A stretch of DNA of 64,000 bases from JBBSNV01 sp964458605 (GCA_964458605.1 CAYWLS010000023.1:7598-71597), one strand, 5' to 3'; counted from the stretch's first letter, positions 23,742 to 32,506 are shown. Notes: generated from the sequence alone by a model not told the origin. Numbers and translations are program-made.

Positions 23742-24656
23742 ATGAAATCGTTTCCCGCTTCCCTGACCATTGCTGCGCTGACCGTCCTTCTCGCCCTGCC
23801 GGCAGCGGCGGCGGACAAGATGACCGTCGTGCTGGACTGGTTCGTCAATCCCGACCACGCCGCGCTGGTGGTGGCGCGCGAGCACGGGTTCTTCGCCCGG
23901 CACGGGCTCGACGTCGAACTGATCGCTCCGGCCGATCCCAACATCCCGCTCACCACCGTGGCCGCCGGCAAGGCCGATCTGGCCGTGAGCTACGAGCCGG
24001 TCACCGACATGCAGATCGATACCGGCCTGCCGCTGCAACGGGTCGGCACGCTGATCGACCAGCCGCTCAACACGCTGATCGTGCTGCAGGATGGACCGGT
24101 CAAGAGCCTGGCCGACCTCAAGGGCAGAAAAATCGGCTTCTCGGTAGGCGGCTTCGAGGATGCGCTGGTCGGCGCCATGCTCGAAACGGCCGGGCTCGGC
24201 ATCAAGGATGTCACCATGGTCAACGTCAATTTCAACCTGGTGACGGCGCTGATGTCGGGGCAGGTCGACGCGGTGGTCGGCGGCTATCGCAATTTCGAGA
24301 TGAACGAGCTGGCGCTGGACAAGCGGCCCGGCCGGGCCTTCTTGGTCGAGCAGAACGGCGTGCCCCGCTATGCCGAGCTGATCCTGGTGCAGCAGAAGGA
24401 TGGCGCCTTTGCCCGGACCGACCGCCTGCCCCGCTTCCTGGCAGCGCTGCGCGAAGCCACCGCCTGGCTCAAGGGGCATCCCGACCAGGCGTGGACGCTG
24501 TTCGCCAAATCCGGCAAGGAATTGGACACGCCGCTGAACAGGCTGGCCTGGCGCGACACCGTTGCGCTGCTGGCCGACGATCCCGCGCGCATCGACGCTG
24601 CCCAGAGCGCCGCCTTCTACGCCTTCCTCAAGGCAAGAGGGCTGGTGAAAAAGTAA
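23742..24656 (+). CDS. thiY: Thiamine-precursor ABC importer, substrate-binding protein (THI5/NMT1-like)
   Basis: A 304-residue periplasmic binding protein with a Sec signal ending at PAAAA near residue 24. The mature protein opens with VVLDWFVNPDHAALVVAREHGFF, the hallmark of the NMT1/THI5-like pyrimidine-binding fold (ThiY), with the tryptophan and the DH pair expected to contact the ligand. It captures a formylaminopyrimidine or HMP-type precursor for the ThiZX transporter. The ATG at 23742 was chosen because GGAGA lies 7 nt upstream; that site is itself part of an in-frame ATG at 23730 that lacks a ribosome-binding site. Last gene of the riboswitch operon. Confidence 0.9.
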   Translation: MKSFPASLTIAALTVLLALPAAAADKMTVVLDWFVNPDHAALVVAREHGFFARHGLDVELIAPADPNIPLTTVAAGKADLAVSYEPVTDMQIDTGLPLQRVGTLIDQPLNTLIVLQDGPVKSLADLKGRKIGFSVGGFEDALVGAMLETAGLGIKDVTMVNVNFNLVTALMSGQVDAVVGGYRNFEMNELALDKRPGRAFLVEQNGVPRYAELILVQQKDGAFARTDRLPRFLAALREATAWLKGHPDQAWTLFAKSGKELDTPLNRLAWRDTVALLADDPARIDAAQSAAFYAFLKARGLVKK

Positions 24657-24658
24657 CC

Positions 24659-24747
24659 GGCCATCCTGTGCGTCGCGAAGGATCCTGCACCGCCGCAGAC
24701 GCGGCACGCGGCGGAGGAAGATGCTCCGCTTCGCGCAGCATGACGGG
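24659..24747. repeat. Intergenic dispersed repeat, copy 3 (loose)
   Basis: About 90 bp between the convergent thiY and cold-shock genes. It holds GCGTCGCGAAGGATCCTGC and, at the other end, ATGCTCCGCTTCGCGCAGCATGAC, recalling the repeat at 15162 in its ATGAC end and TTCG blocks. It is also a potential hairpin through the central GCGGC-type arms. Confidence 0.45.
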
Positions 24748-24749
24748 GA

Positions 24750-25298
24750 CTACCCCAGCCTGATGTCGGTGACCTGCAGCCCCTTGGGACCTTCGCCGAT
24801 GCGGATGCGCACCGCCTGGCCAGGCTGAAGCTGGTCGACGCCGTTGCGCCGCAGGATCGCGGCATGCACGAACACGTCGCGATCCAGCTCCTGCGGGCAG
24901 ACGAAGCCGTAGCCGCGCTCGTTGTTGAACCACTTCACCACGCCGGGCACGAAACCGCGCGCATCGTCCGACATGGCGTCGTGAGCGTGACCGTTGACCG
25001 CCGCCGGAGGCGCGACCGTGCTGGCGCAGGTCGACACGTCGACGTCGATGATGCGAAGCACCTGCAGGCCCTTGGGCCCGCTCGCCGCCTCGCATGTCAC
25101 CGTGGCGCCGGGCTTGATGTCCTCGCGGCCGATCTGACGCAGCACCGTGACGTGCAGGAACGCATCCCGTGAGCCTTCGCCCGGCGTCAGGAATCCGTAC
25201 CCCTTCACGGCGTTGAACCACTTCACGGTGCCACGCAACTCGATCGTCACAGGCGCCGCGAGTTCTCCTCCCAAGACTTCGTTATCCAGGGTCGTCAT
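24750..25298 (-). CDS. Two-domain cold-shock protein
   Basis: A 182-residue protein with two cold-shock domains, the arrangement found in Caulobacter CspC/CspD and related alphaproteobacterial proteins. Domain 1 (about 20-85) has VKWFNAVKGYGFL and DAFLHV; domain 2 (about 117-182) has VKWFNNERGYGFV and DVFVHA. Both carry the aromatic RNP1 and RNP2 strands needed for single-stranded RNA/DNA binding. A linker rich in Ala, Asp and His joins them. It likely acts as an RNA chaperone in cold or stationary phase. The leader upstream (25299-25380) is T-rich on the plus strand and AT-rich overall, as expected of a cold-shock 5' UTR. Confidence 0.92.
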   Translation of the reverse strand: MTTLDNEVLGGELAAPVTIELRGTVKWFNAVKGYGFLTPGEGSRDAFLHVTVLRQIGREDIKPGATVTCEAASGPKGLQVLRIIDVDVSTCASTVAPPAAVNGHAHDAMSDDARGFVPGVVKWFNNERGYGFVCPQELDRDVFVHAAILRRNGVDQLQPGQAVRIRIGEGPKGLQVTDIRLG

Positions 25299-25513
25299 AT
25301 TGAGCGATCCCGTTTTTTTATTTCGTACCGCAAAAAACTAACACCTTTCGGTTTTGCTGCAAACCTCCCTTGCCTTTTTACGGGTATAAAATCGCCAGGC
25401 CCGTTCGCTGTGCAGAAACCCCTGATCGAAAAGCGGAATTTGCTTGTCTTTGATCGGTCGCTTTCCGAAGGTGACGGTCCGGACGGGCCCGCGGCACCCC
25501 AGGGGAGGCTTCA

Positions 25514-26386
25514 TTGTTCAGAAAAGATTTGCTCAAGGGAAAGAAGTTCCTGGTGTCCGGCGGCGGCAGCGGGCTGGGCAAATCGATGGCCGACAAATTC
25601 GCCGAGCTGGGCGCCGAACTGGTCCTGTGTGGGCGGCGCAAGGAGATGCTCGACCAGGCGGCCGACGAGATGATGAAAAATCACGGCGGCAAGGTGGTCG
25701 GCATGCCGTGCGACATCCGCGTCGCCGAGGCGGTCGAGGATATGGTGGCGGAGATATGGCGCGCGGGTCCGCTCGACGGGCTGGTCAACAACGCCGCCGG
25801 CAACTTCATCTCGCAGACCAAGGATTTGAGTCCGCGCGCCTTCGACGCCATCGCCAACATTGTGCTGCACGGCACGTTCTACATGACCAACGCAGTCGGC
25901 AAGCGCTGGATCGCCGAGAAGCGCAAGGGCAGCGTGCTCAGCATCCTCACCACCTGGGTGTGGACCGGCAGCCCGTTCGTGGTGCCCTCGGCCATGTCCA
26001 AGGCCGGCGTTGCCGCCATGACCAAGAGCCTGGCAGTGGAATGGGGCCGCTACGGCATCCGACTCAACGCCATCGCCCCCGGTCCCTTCCCGACTGAAGG
26101 CGCCTGGGCCCGCCTGTCGCCGATGGGCGACAATCGGGACTACGCCGACCGCATCCCGCTGGGCCGCGTCGGCAACCACAGCGAGCTGGCCAACATGGCC
26201 GCCTTCATGATGGCCGACGAGGTCGAGTATCTCAGCGGCGAGGTGATCGCGCTGGACGGTGCGCAATGGCTGCAGGGTACCGGCACCTTCGCCAGCATGC
26301 TGAAATACGGCGAGCAGGACTGGCAGCAGATCCGCGAAAGGATAAAATCGACCAACGACAGCGACAAGCGCAAGCGCAGCGTCTAG
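25514..26386 (+). CDS. SDR family oxidoreductase, 2,4-dienoyl-CoA reductase-like
   Basis: A 290-residue short-chain dehydrogenase. The cofactor loop is SGGGSGLG (15-22) and the NNAAGNF motif is present. The active-site segment reads FVVPSAMSKAGVAAM, with Ser and Lys spaced as in peroxisomal or mitochondrial 2,4-dienoyl-CoA reductases rather than the standard YxxxK. LNAIAPGPFPTEGAWARLSP also matches that group. A role in degrading polyunsaturated fatty acids is likely. The start is a TTG at 25514, supported by GGGGAGG eight bases upstream and by the family N-terminus (FRKDLLKGK). The last six codons and the stop belong to the first unit of a tandem repeat. Confidence 0.85.
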   Translation: MFRKDLLKGKKFLVSGGGSGLGKSMADKFAELGAELVLCGRRKEMLDQAADEMMKNHGGKVVGMPCDIRVAEAVEDMVAEIWRAGPLDGLVNNAAGNFISQTKDLSPRAFDAIANIVLHGTFYMTNAVGKRWIAEKRKGSVLSILTTWVWTGSPFVVPSAMSKAGVAAMTKSLAVEWGRYGIRLNAIAPGPFPTEGAWARLSPMGDNRDYADRIPLGRVGNHSELANMAAFMMADEVEYLSGEVIALDGAQWLQGTGTFASMLKYGEQDWQQIRERIKSTNDSDKRKRSV

Positions 26387-26610
26387 CTGCGCGCAAATCA
26401 GCAAGCGCAGCGTCTAGCTGCGTGCAAATCAGCAAGCGCAGCGTCTAGCTGCGTGCAAATCAGCAAGCGCAGCGTCTAGCTGCGCGCCTCACCGCGCACC
26501 GCTTAGCTGCACGCAAATCGGCAAGCGCAGCGTCTAGGCGCGCGCCCATAATGCACGCACCGTTTGGGTGCGCCCACTCGGCAACAACAGCGTCTGGCTG
26601 CCCGCCTCGA
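26370..26610. repeat. Tandem 31-bp hairpin repeat array
   Basis: Units start at 26370, 26401, 26432 and 26463 (exact 31-bp period, nearly identical), followed by decayed units near 26494, 26521, 26553 and 26581. Each good unit contains GCGCAGC-GTCTA-GCTGCGC, a perfect 7-bp stem with a five-base loop (the last pair is G-T in units 2 and 3). The unit near 26553 has CGCACC-GTTTG-GGTGCG, changed on both arms yet still paired. The array begins inside the SDR gene and includes its stop codon. There are no variable spacers, so it is not a CRISPR. Confidence 0.9.
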
Positions 26611-26612
26611 CA

Positions 26613-26651
26613 AGGGCGATAGTTAGGGCGATAGGTTAGGGGCGATAGGTC
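26613..26651. repeat. Short tandem repeat of about 13 bp
   Basis: Three successive units, AGGGCGATAGTT, AGGGCGATAGGTT and AGGGGCGATAGGTC, growing by one base each time. The last unit overlaps the stop codon of the minus-strand VanZ gene (26650-26652). It joins directly to the end of the 31-bp array. Confidence 0.8.
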
Positions 26652-27051
26652 AGGATCGCGGCGCCAGCCCGGCGATCCATCGGCCGAGCACGCCGCCCAC
26701 CATCACACCGACGGCATTGGCCGCCAGGTCGTCGAAGCCGAACGAGCGGCCCGGCGCCCAGAGCTGGCCGATCTCGTAGCCCAACCCGGCCAGCAACACG
26801 ACGCCCAGCCCGATCCAGCGACGCCGCGGATCGACGAACACCAGCGCCGCCAGCCCGGCCAGTCCGCCATAGGCGATGAAATGGAACACCTTGTCGAGCG
26901 ACAGCTCGACCCCGCCGATGCCGGTGGGCGGCGTGGTCTGCGGCAGCAGGCTGAGCGGCGCCAGCGCCACCAGCCCGACGATCCATAGCCAGAAGAACGG
27001 CGTCCGGAAGCGGCCCACCAGGTCGCGCAAGCCGCGCAGCAAGCCGATCAT
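26650..27051 (-). CDS. VanZ family membrane protein
   Basis: A 133-residue integral membrane protein with about four hydrophobic segments. VanZ-domain landmarks are ELSLDKVFHFIAYGGLAGLA (the Asp/Lys and His/Tyr motif), YEIGQLWAPGRSFGFDDLAANAVG and the C-terminal glycine-rich helix. VanZ-like proteins are widespread; apart from the teicoplanin-resistance namesake their function is unclear. Length and motif order are complete. It is 8 nt downstream of yajQ on the same strand, and its stop codon is embedded in the short tandem repeat. Confidence 0.88.
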   Translation of the reverse strand: MIGLLRGLRDLVGRFRTPFFWLWIVGLVALAPLSLLPQTTPPTGIGGVELSLDKVFHFIAYGGLAGLAALVFVDPRRRWIGLGVVLLAGLGYEIGQLWAPGRSFGFDDLAANAVGVMVGGVLGRWIAGLAPRS

Positions 27052-27059
27052 GCCGAGCC

Positions 27060-27545
27060 TCAGTCGCGGAAGTTCACGTATTGCAATGGCTGTTCGATCT
27101 TCAAGCCGCGCACCAGCGCGATGGCGTCCTGCAAGTCGTCGCGCTTTTTGCCGGTGATGCGCAGCTCGTCGCCCTGGATCGCGGCCTGGACCTTGAGCTT
27201 GCTGTCCTTGATCGCCTTGACGATGGTCCTGGCCAATTCGCGGTCGATGCCCTGCTTGACCATCACCGCCTGGCGCAGCATGTCGCCGCCGGCCCGCTCC
27301 TCCGGCTTGAACTCGAGCGCGTTGGGATCGAGCTTGCGGCGCACGAAATAGCCTTTCACCAGCTCCTGGATGTGCTTCAGCCGCATCGCGTCGTCGGCCA
27401 GGATGGTGATGGCGTTTTCGGCGCGCTCGAGACTGCTCTTGGAGCCCTTGAAGTCGTAGCGCGTGCCGATTTCGCGGCGCACGCCGTCGAGCGCGTTGTC
27501 GACTTCGGCGATTTCGGTTTTGGAAACGATGTCGAAGGATGGCAT
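27060..27545 (-). CDS. yajQ: YajQ family nucleotide-binding protein
   Basis: A 161-residue YajQ/UPF0234 protein with two ferredoxin-like halves. Landmarks are MPSFDIVSKTE at the start, TRYDFKGSKSSLE, KQGIDRELARTIVKAIKDSKLKVQ split over two strands, and RITGKKRDDLQ. In Xanthomonas a YajQ member binds cyclic di-GMP and modulates a LysR-type regulator; whether this one does is unknown. The ATG at 27545 gives the canonical start; the longer reading adds 12 residues without support. It is co-directional and nearly contiguous with VanZ. Confidence 0.93.
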   Translation of the reverse strand: MPSFDIVSKTEIAEVDNALDGVRREIGTRYDFKGSKSSLERAENAITILADDAMRLKHIQELVKGYFVRRKLDPNALEFKPEERAGGDMLRQAVMVKQGIDRELARTIVKAIKDSKLKVQAAIQGDELRITGKKRDDLQDAIALVRGLKIEQPLQYVNFRD

Positions 27546-27633
27546 GGCGCGGAGTTTAATGAAGTCGCCGGTAGTGAGCAACGCGCGCTACAATGCCCCT
27601 CCTGCCGCTTGCTTGCGGGAGAGAGACAGGCAA

Positions 27634-28383
27634 TCACCTGTTCACGCAGTCCAGATAGGGCCCGAGCTGCTCGACCCGGCCGCGGATGATGCCGCTGCGC
27701 TCGCTGACGTAAGGCCCGGGATGTCCGGCCGACCAGTCGCGCGGATTGGGCAGCACCGAGGCCAGCAGCGAGGCCTGCACCGGCGTCAGCTTGGCGGCGG
27801 GGCGGCCGAAATAGTGCATCGAGGCGGCTTCCGCGCCATAAATGCCGTGACCCCATTCGACGATGTTGAGATAGACCTCCATGATCCGCGTCTTGGGCCA
27901 GATCAGGTCCAGATAGAGCGCGAAATAGATCTCCAGCCCCTTGCGGAACACGTCGCGGCCCTGCCACAGGATGAGGTTCTTGACCGTCTGCATGGTGATG
28001 GTGCTGGCGCCGCGCGTGTGCTTGCCGGCGCGATACTGCGCGATCACGTCGCCCAGCTCCTCCCAGTCCACGCCGTGATGCAGGCAGAACCGGTTGTCCT
28101 CGCCGGCGATCGCCGAGCGCGGCAGGTACACGGCGATGTCCGACAACGGCACCCAGTCCTTGTGCAGGCTCTCGCCCTCGAACAGGCGCTGCACCATCAG
28201 CGGCGTAATGGGCGGCGGCAGGAAGCGATAGATCAGCAGCAGCACATGGGGCGCCAGGAACACAAGTGCGCCGGTCCACAGGATACGGCGCAGCCAGATG
28301 CCGCGGCGCGATAGGGGCGCGGGCGGTTGCGACGCGTCCTGCGTCCGGGATTTGGCGTTGAAGGGAAAAAAGCGCGTCGGCAT
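27634..28383 (-). CDS. mtgA: Monofunctional peptidoglycan glycosyltransferase
   Basis: A 249-residue GT51 enzyme with one N-terminal membrane anchor (about 32-52) and a periplasmic transglycosylase domain. The catalytic glutamate is Glu95 in AGEDNRFCLHHGVDW. The other GT51 motifs are GASTITMQTVKN, KTRIMEVYLNIVEWG and the GAEAASMHYFG segment. It polymerises lipid II into glycan strands without a transpeptidase domain, which separates it from class A penicillin-binding proteins. Length is typical of MtgA. Its gene is divergent from the glutamine-synthetase-like gene, with 97 bp between the starts. Confidence 0.94.
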   Translation of the reverse strand: MPTRFFPFNAKSRTQDASQPPAPLSRRGIWLRRILWTGALVFLAPHVLLLIYRFLPPPITPLMVQRLFEGESLHKDWVPLSDIAVYLPRSAIAGEDNRFCLHHGVDWEELGDVIAQYRAGKHTRGASTITMQTVKNLILWQGRDVFRKGLEIYFALYLDLIWPKTRIMEVYLNIVEWGHGIYGAEAASMHYFGRPAAKLTPVQASLLASVLPNPRDWSAGHPGPYVSERSGIIRGRVEQLGPYLDCVNR

Positions 28384-28480
28384 TGACCTTTATCGTGACA
28401 GGAAGGCAGATTTGTTGGGCCGAAATATGACGCCGCGCGCGCCGCCAGGCTCTCGCGCCACTCCCGCCCGAGGCACTCGC

Positions 28481-29857
28481 ATGCAACCGCATCAGGTCCA
28501 CACCGCCCAGGATGCGCGCAAGATCGTGCTGGAGCGCGATCTGAGCCACGTCAAGGTCGGCGTGTTCGACATCGACGGCATATTGCGCGGCAAATATCTC
28601 GCCCGCGACAAGTTCTTTTCCGCCCTGGAAGGCGGTTTCGGCTTTTGCGACGTGGTGCTGGGCTGGGACTCGGCCGACGCGCTCTACGACAATGTCGCCT
28701 ATACCGGATGGCACACCGGCTATCCCGACGCCCCGCTGCGCATCCTGGCGGAAACCTGCCGCGCCCTGCCCGCCGAGATGGACGGCAAGGGCCTGCTGTT
28801 CCTGTGCGAGTTCGCCGGCCAGGCCGAGACCATCTGCCCGCGCGGCGTGCTGCGCCGGGTGCTCGAGCGCGGCCGGCGCATGGGCTTCGACGCCAGCGCC
28901 GCCCTGGAATACGAATTCTTCGTCTTCAACGAGACGCCCGATTCGATCCGCGACAAGGGCTATCGCGACCTCAGGCCGATCACGCCGGACATGTTCGGCT
29001 ATTCGGTGCTGCGCGCCACCGTGTGGGCGCCGTTCCACGAAGCGCTGCTGAAGATGGCGGCGGCGATGGATTTCCCGATCGAGGGGCTGCATACCGAGAC
29101 CGGACCCGGCGTGATCGAGGCCGCCATCGCCCATGACGGCGCCCTGCGCGCGGCGGACAAGGCCGCCCTTTTCAAGACCTTTACCAAGGTGCTGGCGCAG
29201 CAGCGCAACCTGATGGTCACGTTCATGGCCAAGTGGTCGGCCGACTATCCCGGCCAGTCCGGCCACATCCACCTGTCGCTGAAATCGGCCAAGGGCGGCA
29301 AGAGCGCGTTCTTCGACGCCCGCGCGCCGCATCGCATGTCGAGGACCATGCGCCATTTCGTGGCCGGGCAGCAGGCCCTGATGCCGCAGCTTCTGGCGAT
29401 GGTGGCGCCGACGGTGAATTCCTACACCCGCCTGGTTCCCGGCTATTGGGCGCCCACGGTGGCGGCCTGGGGCGTGGAGAATCGCACCTGCGCCTTGCGC
29501 GTGATCCCGGGAACGGAGACGTCGCAGCGCGTCGAGTACCGGATCGGCGCCGCCGACGGCAATCCCTATCTGGGCGTCGCCGCGGCGCTGGCTTCGGGCC
29601 TCTACGGCATCGAAAACGAGCTGGAGCTGGGCAAGCCCGTCGAAGGCAACGCCTACCAAGCCAAGCACCCCAAGGACATGGCCCTGCCCGCCACCTTGTG
29701 GGACGCCGCGCAGCGGCTCAAAGCCTCGAAGTCGGCGCGCGACTGGTTCGGCGACGCCTTCGTCGAGCATTTTGCCGCCACCCGCGAGTGGGAGGAGCGC
29801 GAAAGCCGCAAACACATCTCCGACTGGCAGCTCAATCGCTATTTCGAGATCATCTGA
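28481..29857 (+). CDS. Glutamine synthetase family protein (gamma-glutamyl ligase)
   Basis: A 458-residue member of the glutamine synthetase superfamily. The catalytic-domain signatures are EYEFFVFN, the GLHTETGPGVIEAAI segment with metal-binding glutamates, the GHIHLSL histidine motif and the arginine-bearing VENRTCALRVIPG. It lacks the exact GlnA signature and the adenylylation loop of GSI-beta, so it is more likely a gamma-glutamylpolyamine or similar gamma-glutamyl amide ligase (PuuA/GlnT group). The ATG at 28481 follows GAGG and matches the domain start. Its stop overlaps the ATG of the Fe-alcohol dehydrogenase by one base, which suggests one pathway that links an amine or alcohol to glutamate. 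Confidence 0.85.
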   Translation: MQPHQVHTAQDARKIVLERDLSHVKVGVFDIDGILRGKYLARDKFFSALEGGFGFCDVVLGWDSADALYDNVAYTGWHTGYPDAPLRILAETCRALPAEMDGKGLLFLCEFAGQAETICPRGVLRRVLERGRRMGFDASAALEYEFFVFNETPDSIRDKGYRDLRPITPDMFGYSVLRATVWAPFHEALLKMAAAMDFPIEGLHTETGPGVIEAAIAHDGALRAADKAALFKTFTKVLAQQRNLMVTFMAKWSADYPGQSGHIHLSLKSAKGGKSAFFDARAPHRMSRTMRHFVAGQQALMPQLLAMVAPTVNSYTRLVPGYWAPTVAAWGVENRTCALRVIPGTETSQRVEYRIGAADGNPYLGVAAALASGLYGIENELELGKPVEGNAYQAKHPKDMALPATLWDAAQRLKASKSARDWFGDAFVEHFAATREWEERESRKHISDWQLNRYFEII

Positions 29858-31032
29858 TGACCGATCTGTCGCGCTTCACCGTCACCTGGAACTATCCGAC
29901 CGCGGTGCGCTTCGGCATCGGCCGCATCAAGGATCTGCCGGACGCCTGCAAGGCGCTTGGCATGAAGCGGCCATTGCTGGCGACCGACCCCGGCCTGGCC
30001 GGCTTGCCGATGATCGCCGACGCCATAGCCCGCAACGAACAGGCCTGCCTGCCGACCGGCCTGTTCAGCGAGCTGCAAGGCAACCCGATCGAGCAGAACG
30101 TGAGCGACGGCGTCGCTGCCTATCGCGCGGGTGGCCACGATGGCGTGATCGCCTTCGGTGGCGGCAGCGCGCTCGACACCGCCAAGGCGATCGCGCTGAT
30201 GGTCGGCCAGACGCGGCGCATCTTCGATTTCGAGGACCGCGAGGACTGGTACGCGCGGGTCGATGTTGCGGGCATGGCGCCGGTGGTGGCGGTGCCGACC
30301 ACCTCGGGCACCGGCTCGGAGGTCGGCCGCTCCTCGGTCATCACCGATCCACGCGACCGGCTCAAAAAGATCATCTTCCATCCGCGTATGCTGCCGGCGA
30401 TCGTGATCGGCGATCCGGCGCTGACCGTCGGCCTGTCGCCGGCCATCACCGCCGCGGTCGGCATGGACGCGCTGTCGCACAATCTGGAAGCCTATTGCGC
30501 CAGCTTCTATCACCCGATGGCCGACGGCATCGCGCTGCAGGGCATCAAGCTGGTGGCCGACTGGCTGCCGCGCGCCGTCAGGGACGGCAACGACCTGGAA
30601 GCGCGGGCCAACATGATGGCGGCCTCGATGATGGGCGCCACCGCCTTCCAGAAGGGCCTGGGCGCGATGCATGCGCTCAGCCACCCCTGCTCCGCCATCC
30701 TGGGTACCCATCATGGCCTGACCAATGGCGTGGTCATGCCCTATGTGCTGGGCTTCAACCGGCCGGCCATAGAGGACAAGATGGCGGCCGTGGCGCGGTA
30801 TCTGAATCTCAAGGCGCAGTCCTTCGCCGGTGCGATGGAGTGGGTGCTGCGACTGCGCCAGGACATCGGCATTCCGCATCGCCTGAAGGATCTGGGCGTC
30901 AAACCGGACCATGTCGCGCAATTGGCGCCGATGGCAGCGCTCGATCTTACCGCGCCCTCCAATCCGCGACCGGTGGACGAACCGGCGCTGGCCCGGCTCT
31001 ATCGTCAGGCGATCGCCGGCGAACTCGCCTGA
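29857..31032 (+). CDS. Iron-containing (group III) alcohol dehydrogenase
   Basis: A 391-residue Fe-ADH. The NAD(P)-binding loop GGGSALDTAK is at 101-110, PTTSGTGSEVGRSSVI is the phosphate loop, and the metal ligands appear as the Asp of the DPALTVG region, the His of DALSHNLEAY, and the histidines of MHALSHPCSAILGTHHGL. It interconverts an alcohol and an aldehyde; the substrate is unknown. Translational coupling to the glutamine-synthetase-like ligase (TGATG overlap) points to a common route, perhaps amino-alcohol or polyamine use. Confidence 0.9.
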   Translation: MTDLSRFTVTWNYPTAVRFGIGRIKDLPDACKALGMKRPLLATDPGLAGLPMIADAIARNEQACLPTGLFSELQGNPIEQNVSDGVAAYRAGGHDGVIAFGGGSALDTAKAIALMVGQTRRIFDFEDREDWYARVDVAGMAPVVAVPTTSGTGSEVGRSSVITDPRDRLKKIIFHPRMLPAIVIGDPALTVGLSPAITAAVGMDALSHNLEAYCASFYHPMADGIALQGIKLVADWLPRAVRDGNDLEARANMMAASMMGATAFQKGLGAMHALSHPCSAILGTHHGLTNGVVMPYVLGFNRPAIEDKMAAVARYLNLKAQSFAGAMEWVLRLRQDIGIPHRLKDLGVKPDHVAQLAPMAALDLTAPSNPRPVDEPALARLYRQAIAGELA

Positions 31033-31118
31033 AAGATGCCCAAATCGCTGCACGATTGTTCCGCAAAGCGGCCACGTTGGCATGGTGAATTGCCGTCTCG
31101 GGGCAACGAGGACGGTCG

Positions 31119-31601
31119 ATGTGGCGTAACGTGGTACTGTTTTTCGGCAGGCACTGGATTTTCAGCGGCCTGGCGCTGATGGGATTGGCCGGGCTGATCG
31201 CCTCCTTGGTATTCCCGGCACAGACGCACGCCATGATCGCCGACCGCTGGCAGGGCCAATACGGCGGCGGCCGGATCGAAAGCACCGAGATCATCCGTAC
31301 CCAGGACCAGTGGCAACTTCTGTGGCAGCGGCTCGATCGCCAGCCGCCGGCCCATCTACGCACCGGCCGGCAGATCGCGGTATTCGTCGGCGGCGGCGAG
31401 CGGCGCGAAGCGGGTTACCGCCTGCGCCTGGTGTCCGCCGCGTTGCGCGACGACCGGCTGATGATCGTCTGGGAAGCAGCCACCCCCGACGCGGCACGGA
31501 TCTCCAACCGTGTCGCCGCGCAGGGCATGACGCAGCCCTGGATGGTGGTGCTGATCGACCGCGCCGATCTGTGGCCGGTCATCGAGCAGCGGGTTCGCTG
31601 A
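31119..31601 (+). CDS. Hypothetical membrane-anchored protein, possibly PrcB-like
   Basis: A 160-residue protein with one hydrophobic segment near the N-terminus (about 13-34: IFSGLALMGLAGLIASLVF) and a hydrophilic periplasmic domain. The domain contains STEIIRTQDQWQLLWQRL and repeated beta-strands (IAVFVGGGERREAGYRLRLV), recalling the PrcB C-terminal domain, but this resemblance is weak and read by eye. GAGGA lies 7 nt before the ATG. Its last 23 nt overlap the 3' end of the convergent EamA gene. Function unknown. Confidence 0.6.
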   Translation: MWRNVVLFFGRHWIFSGLALMGLAGLIASLVFPAQTHAMIADRWQGQYGGGRIESTEIIRTQDQWQLLWQRLDRQPPAHLRTGRQIAVFVGGGERREAGYRLRLVSAALRDDRLMIVWEAATPDAARISNRVAAQGMTQPWMVVLIDRADLWPVIEQRVR

Positions 31602-32496
31602 AGCCGGTTGTGGCGGCGGCGGCGCGGGCGCGCAGCCGCTCGCGATGCAGGATGTAGAGACCGCTGCCCACCAGCAGCACGATGCCGGCGCTGGCGAGCA
31701 TGTTGGGCACGTCGCGCCACACCGCGTATCCCAGCAGCAGGGCCCAGACCAGGGCAGTGTAGCGGAACGGCGCCACCACCGAGAGTTCGCCATGGCGCAT
31801 GCTCTCGATCACCAGCCAGTAACCGCCGCTGAGCAGCGAGGCCGCCGCCAGCAGCAGGCCGACATCGCCCAGCGCCACCGCCTGCCATCCTGCTCCCAGT
31901 TCGTACAGCCCGGCCAGAAACGTCACCAGCACCGCGTTGGTCAGGGTGATCAGCAGCGACGGGATGCCGACATGGATGCGCCGCGTGATCAGGTCCCTCA
32001 CCGCCTGCATCGAGGTGGCGAGCAGGGTCAGCAGCGCGAACCAGTTGAAGCCGTCGGGCGTCGGCTGGACGACCAGCAGCACGCCCACAAAGCCGACGCC
32101 GACCGCCAGCCAGCGGCGCCAGCCCACCAGTTCGTTCAGCACGAACACCGCCAGCACCGTCAGGATCAGCGGCACCGACAGGTTGATGGCGGTGACATTG
32201 GCCAGCGGCAGGTGCTGCAGGCCGAGCTGATAGAGAAACGTCGCCAACGCGTCGATGCCGCCACGCAGCAGCACGATCGGCGTGAAGGCTGCATACCAGC
32301 GCCGCCATGCTCCGCTGACCAGGACGGCGGTTCCGATCAGGCTGACCGCGCCCAGCCCACGCAGGAAGATGAGCTGCGGCACGCTCATGCCCTGGCCGAC
32401 ATGCTTGACGATAGCGTCGTTGCAGATGAACAGCGCCATGCTGGCGACCATCAGCAGCACGCCGCGACGGTTTTCCCGAACGATGTCGGCGGTCAT
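31579..32496 (-). CDS. EamA/DMT superfamily transporter
   Basis: A 305-residue inner-membrane protein with about ten hydrophobic helices in two EamA repeats. The first repeat has FICNDAIVKHVGQGMSVPQLIFLRGL and the NVTAINLSVPLILTVLAVFVLNE hinge; the second has VVAPFRYTALVWALLLGYAVWRD. Drug/metabolite transporters of this type export amino acids, nucleosides or metabolites; no substrate can be assigned. Start at the ATG of MTADIVRENRRG (32496). Its 3' end overlaps the convergent 31119 gene by 23 nt, and it lies 10 nt after the methyltransferase gene on the same strand. Confidence 0.9.
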   Translation of the reverse strand: MTADIVRENRRGVLLMVASMALFICNDAIVKHVGQGMSVPQLIFLRGLGAVSLIGTAVLVSGAWRRWYAAFTPIVLLRGGIDALATFLYQLGLQHLPLANVTAINLSVPLILTVLAVFVLNELVGWRRWLAVGVGFVGVLLVVQPTPDGFNWFALLTLLATSMQAVRDLITRRIHVGIPSLLITLTNAVLVTFLAGLYELGAGWQAVALGDVGLLLAAASLLSGGYWLVIESMRHGELSVVAPFRYTALVWALLLGYAVWRDVPNMLASAGIVLLVGSGLYILHRERLRARAAAATTGFSEPAAR

Positions 32497-32506
32497 GGCG
32501 GGCCGC

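Noticed and set aside
26370..26610. CRISPR array
   Set aside because: The 31-bp units follow one another without unique spacers, and no cas gene is present.
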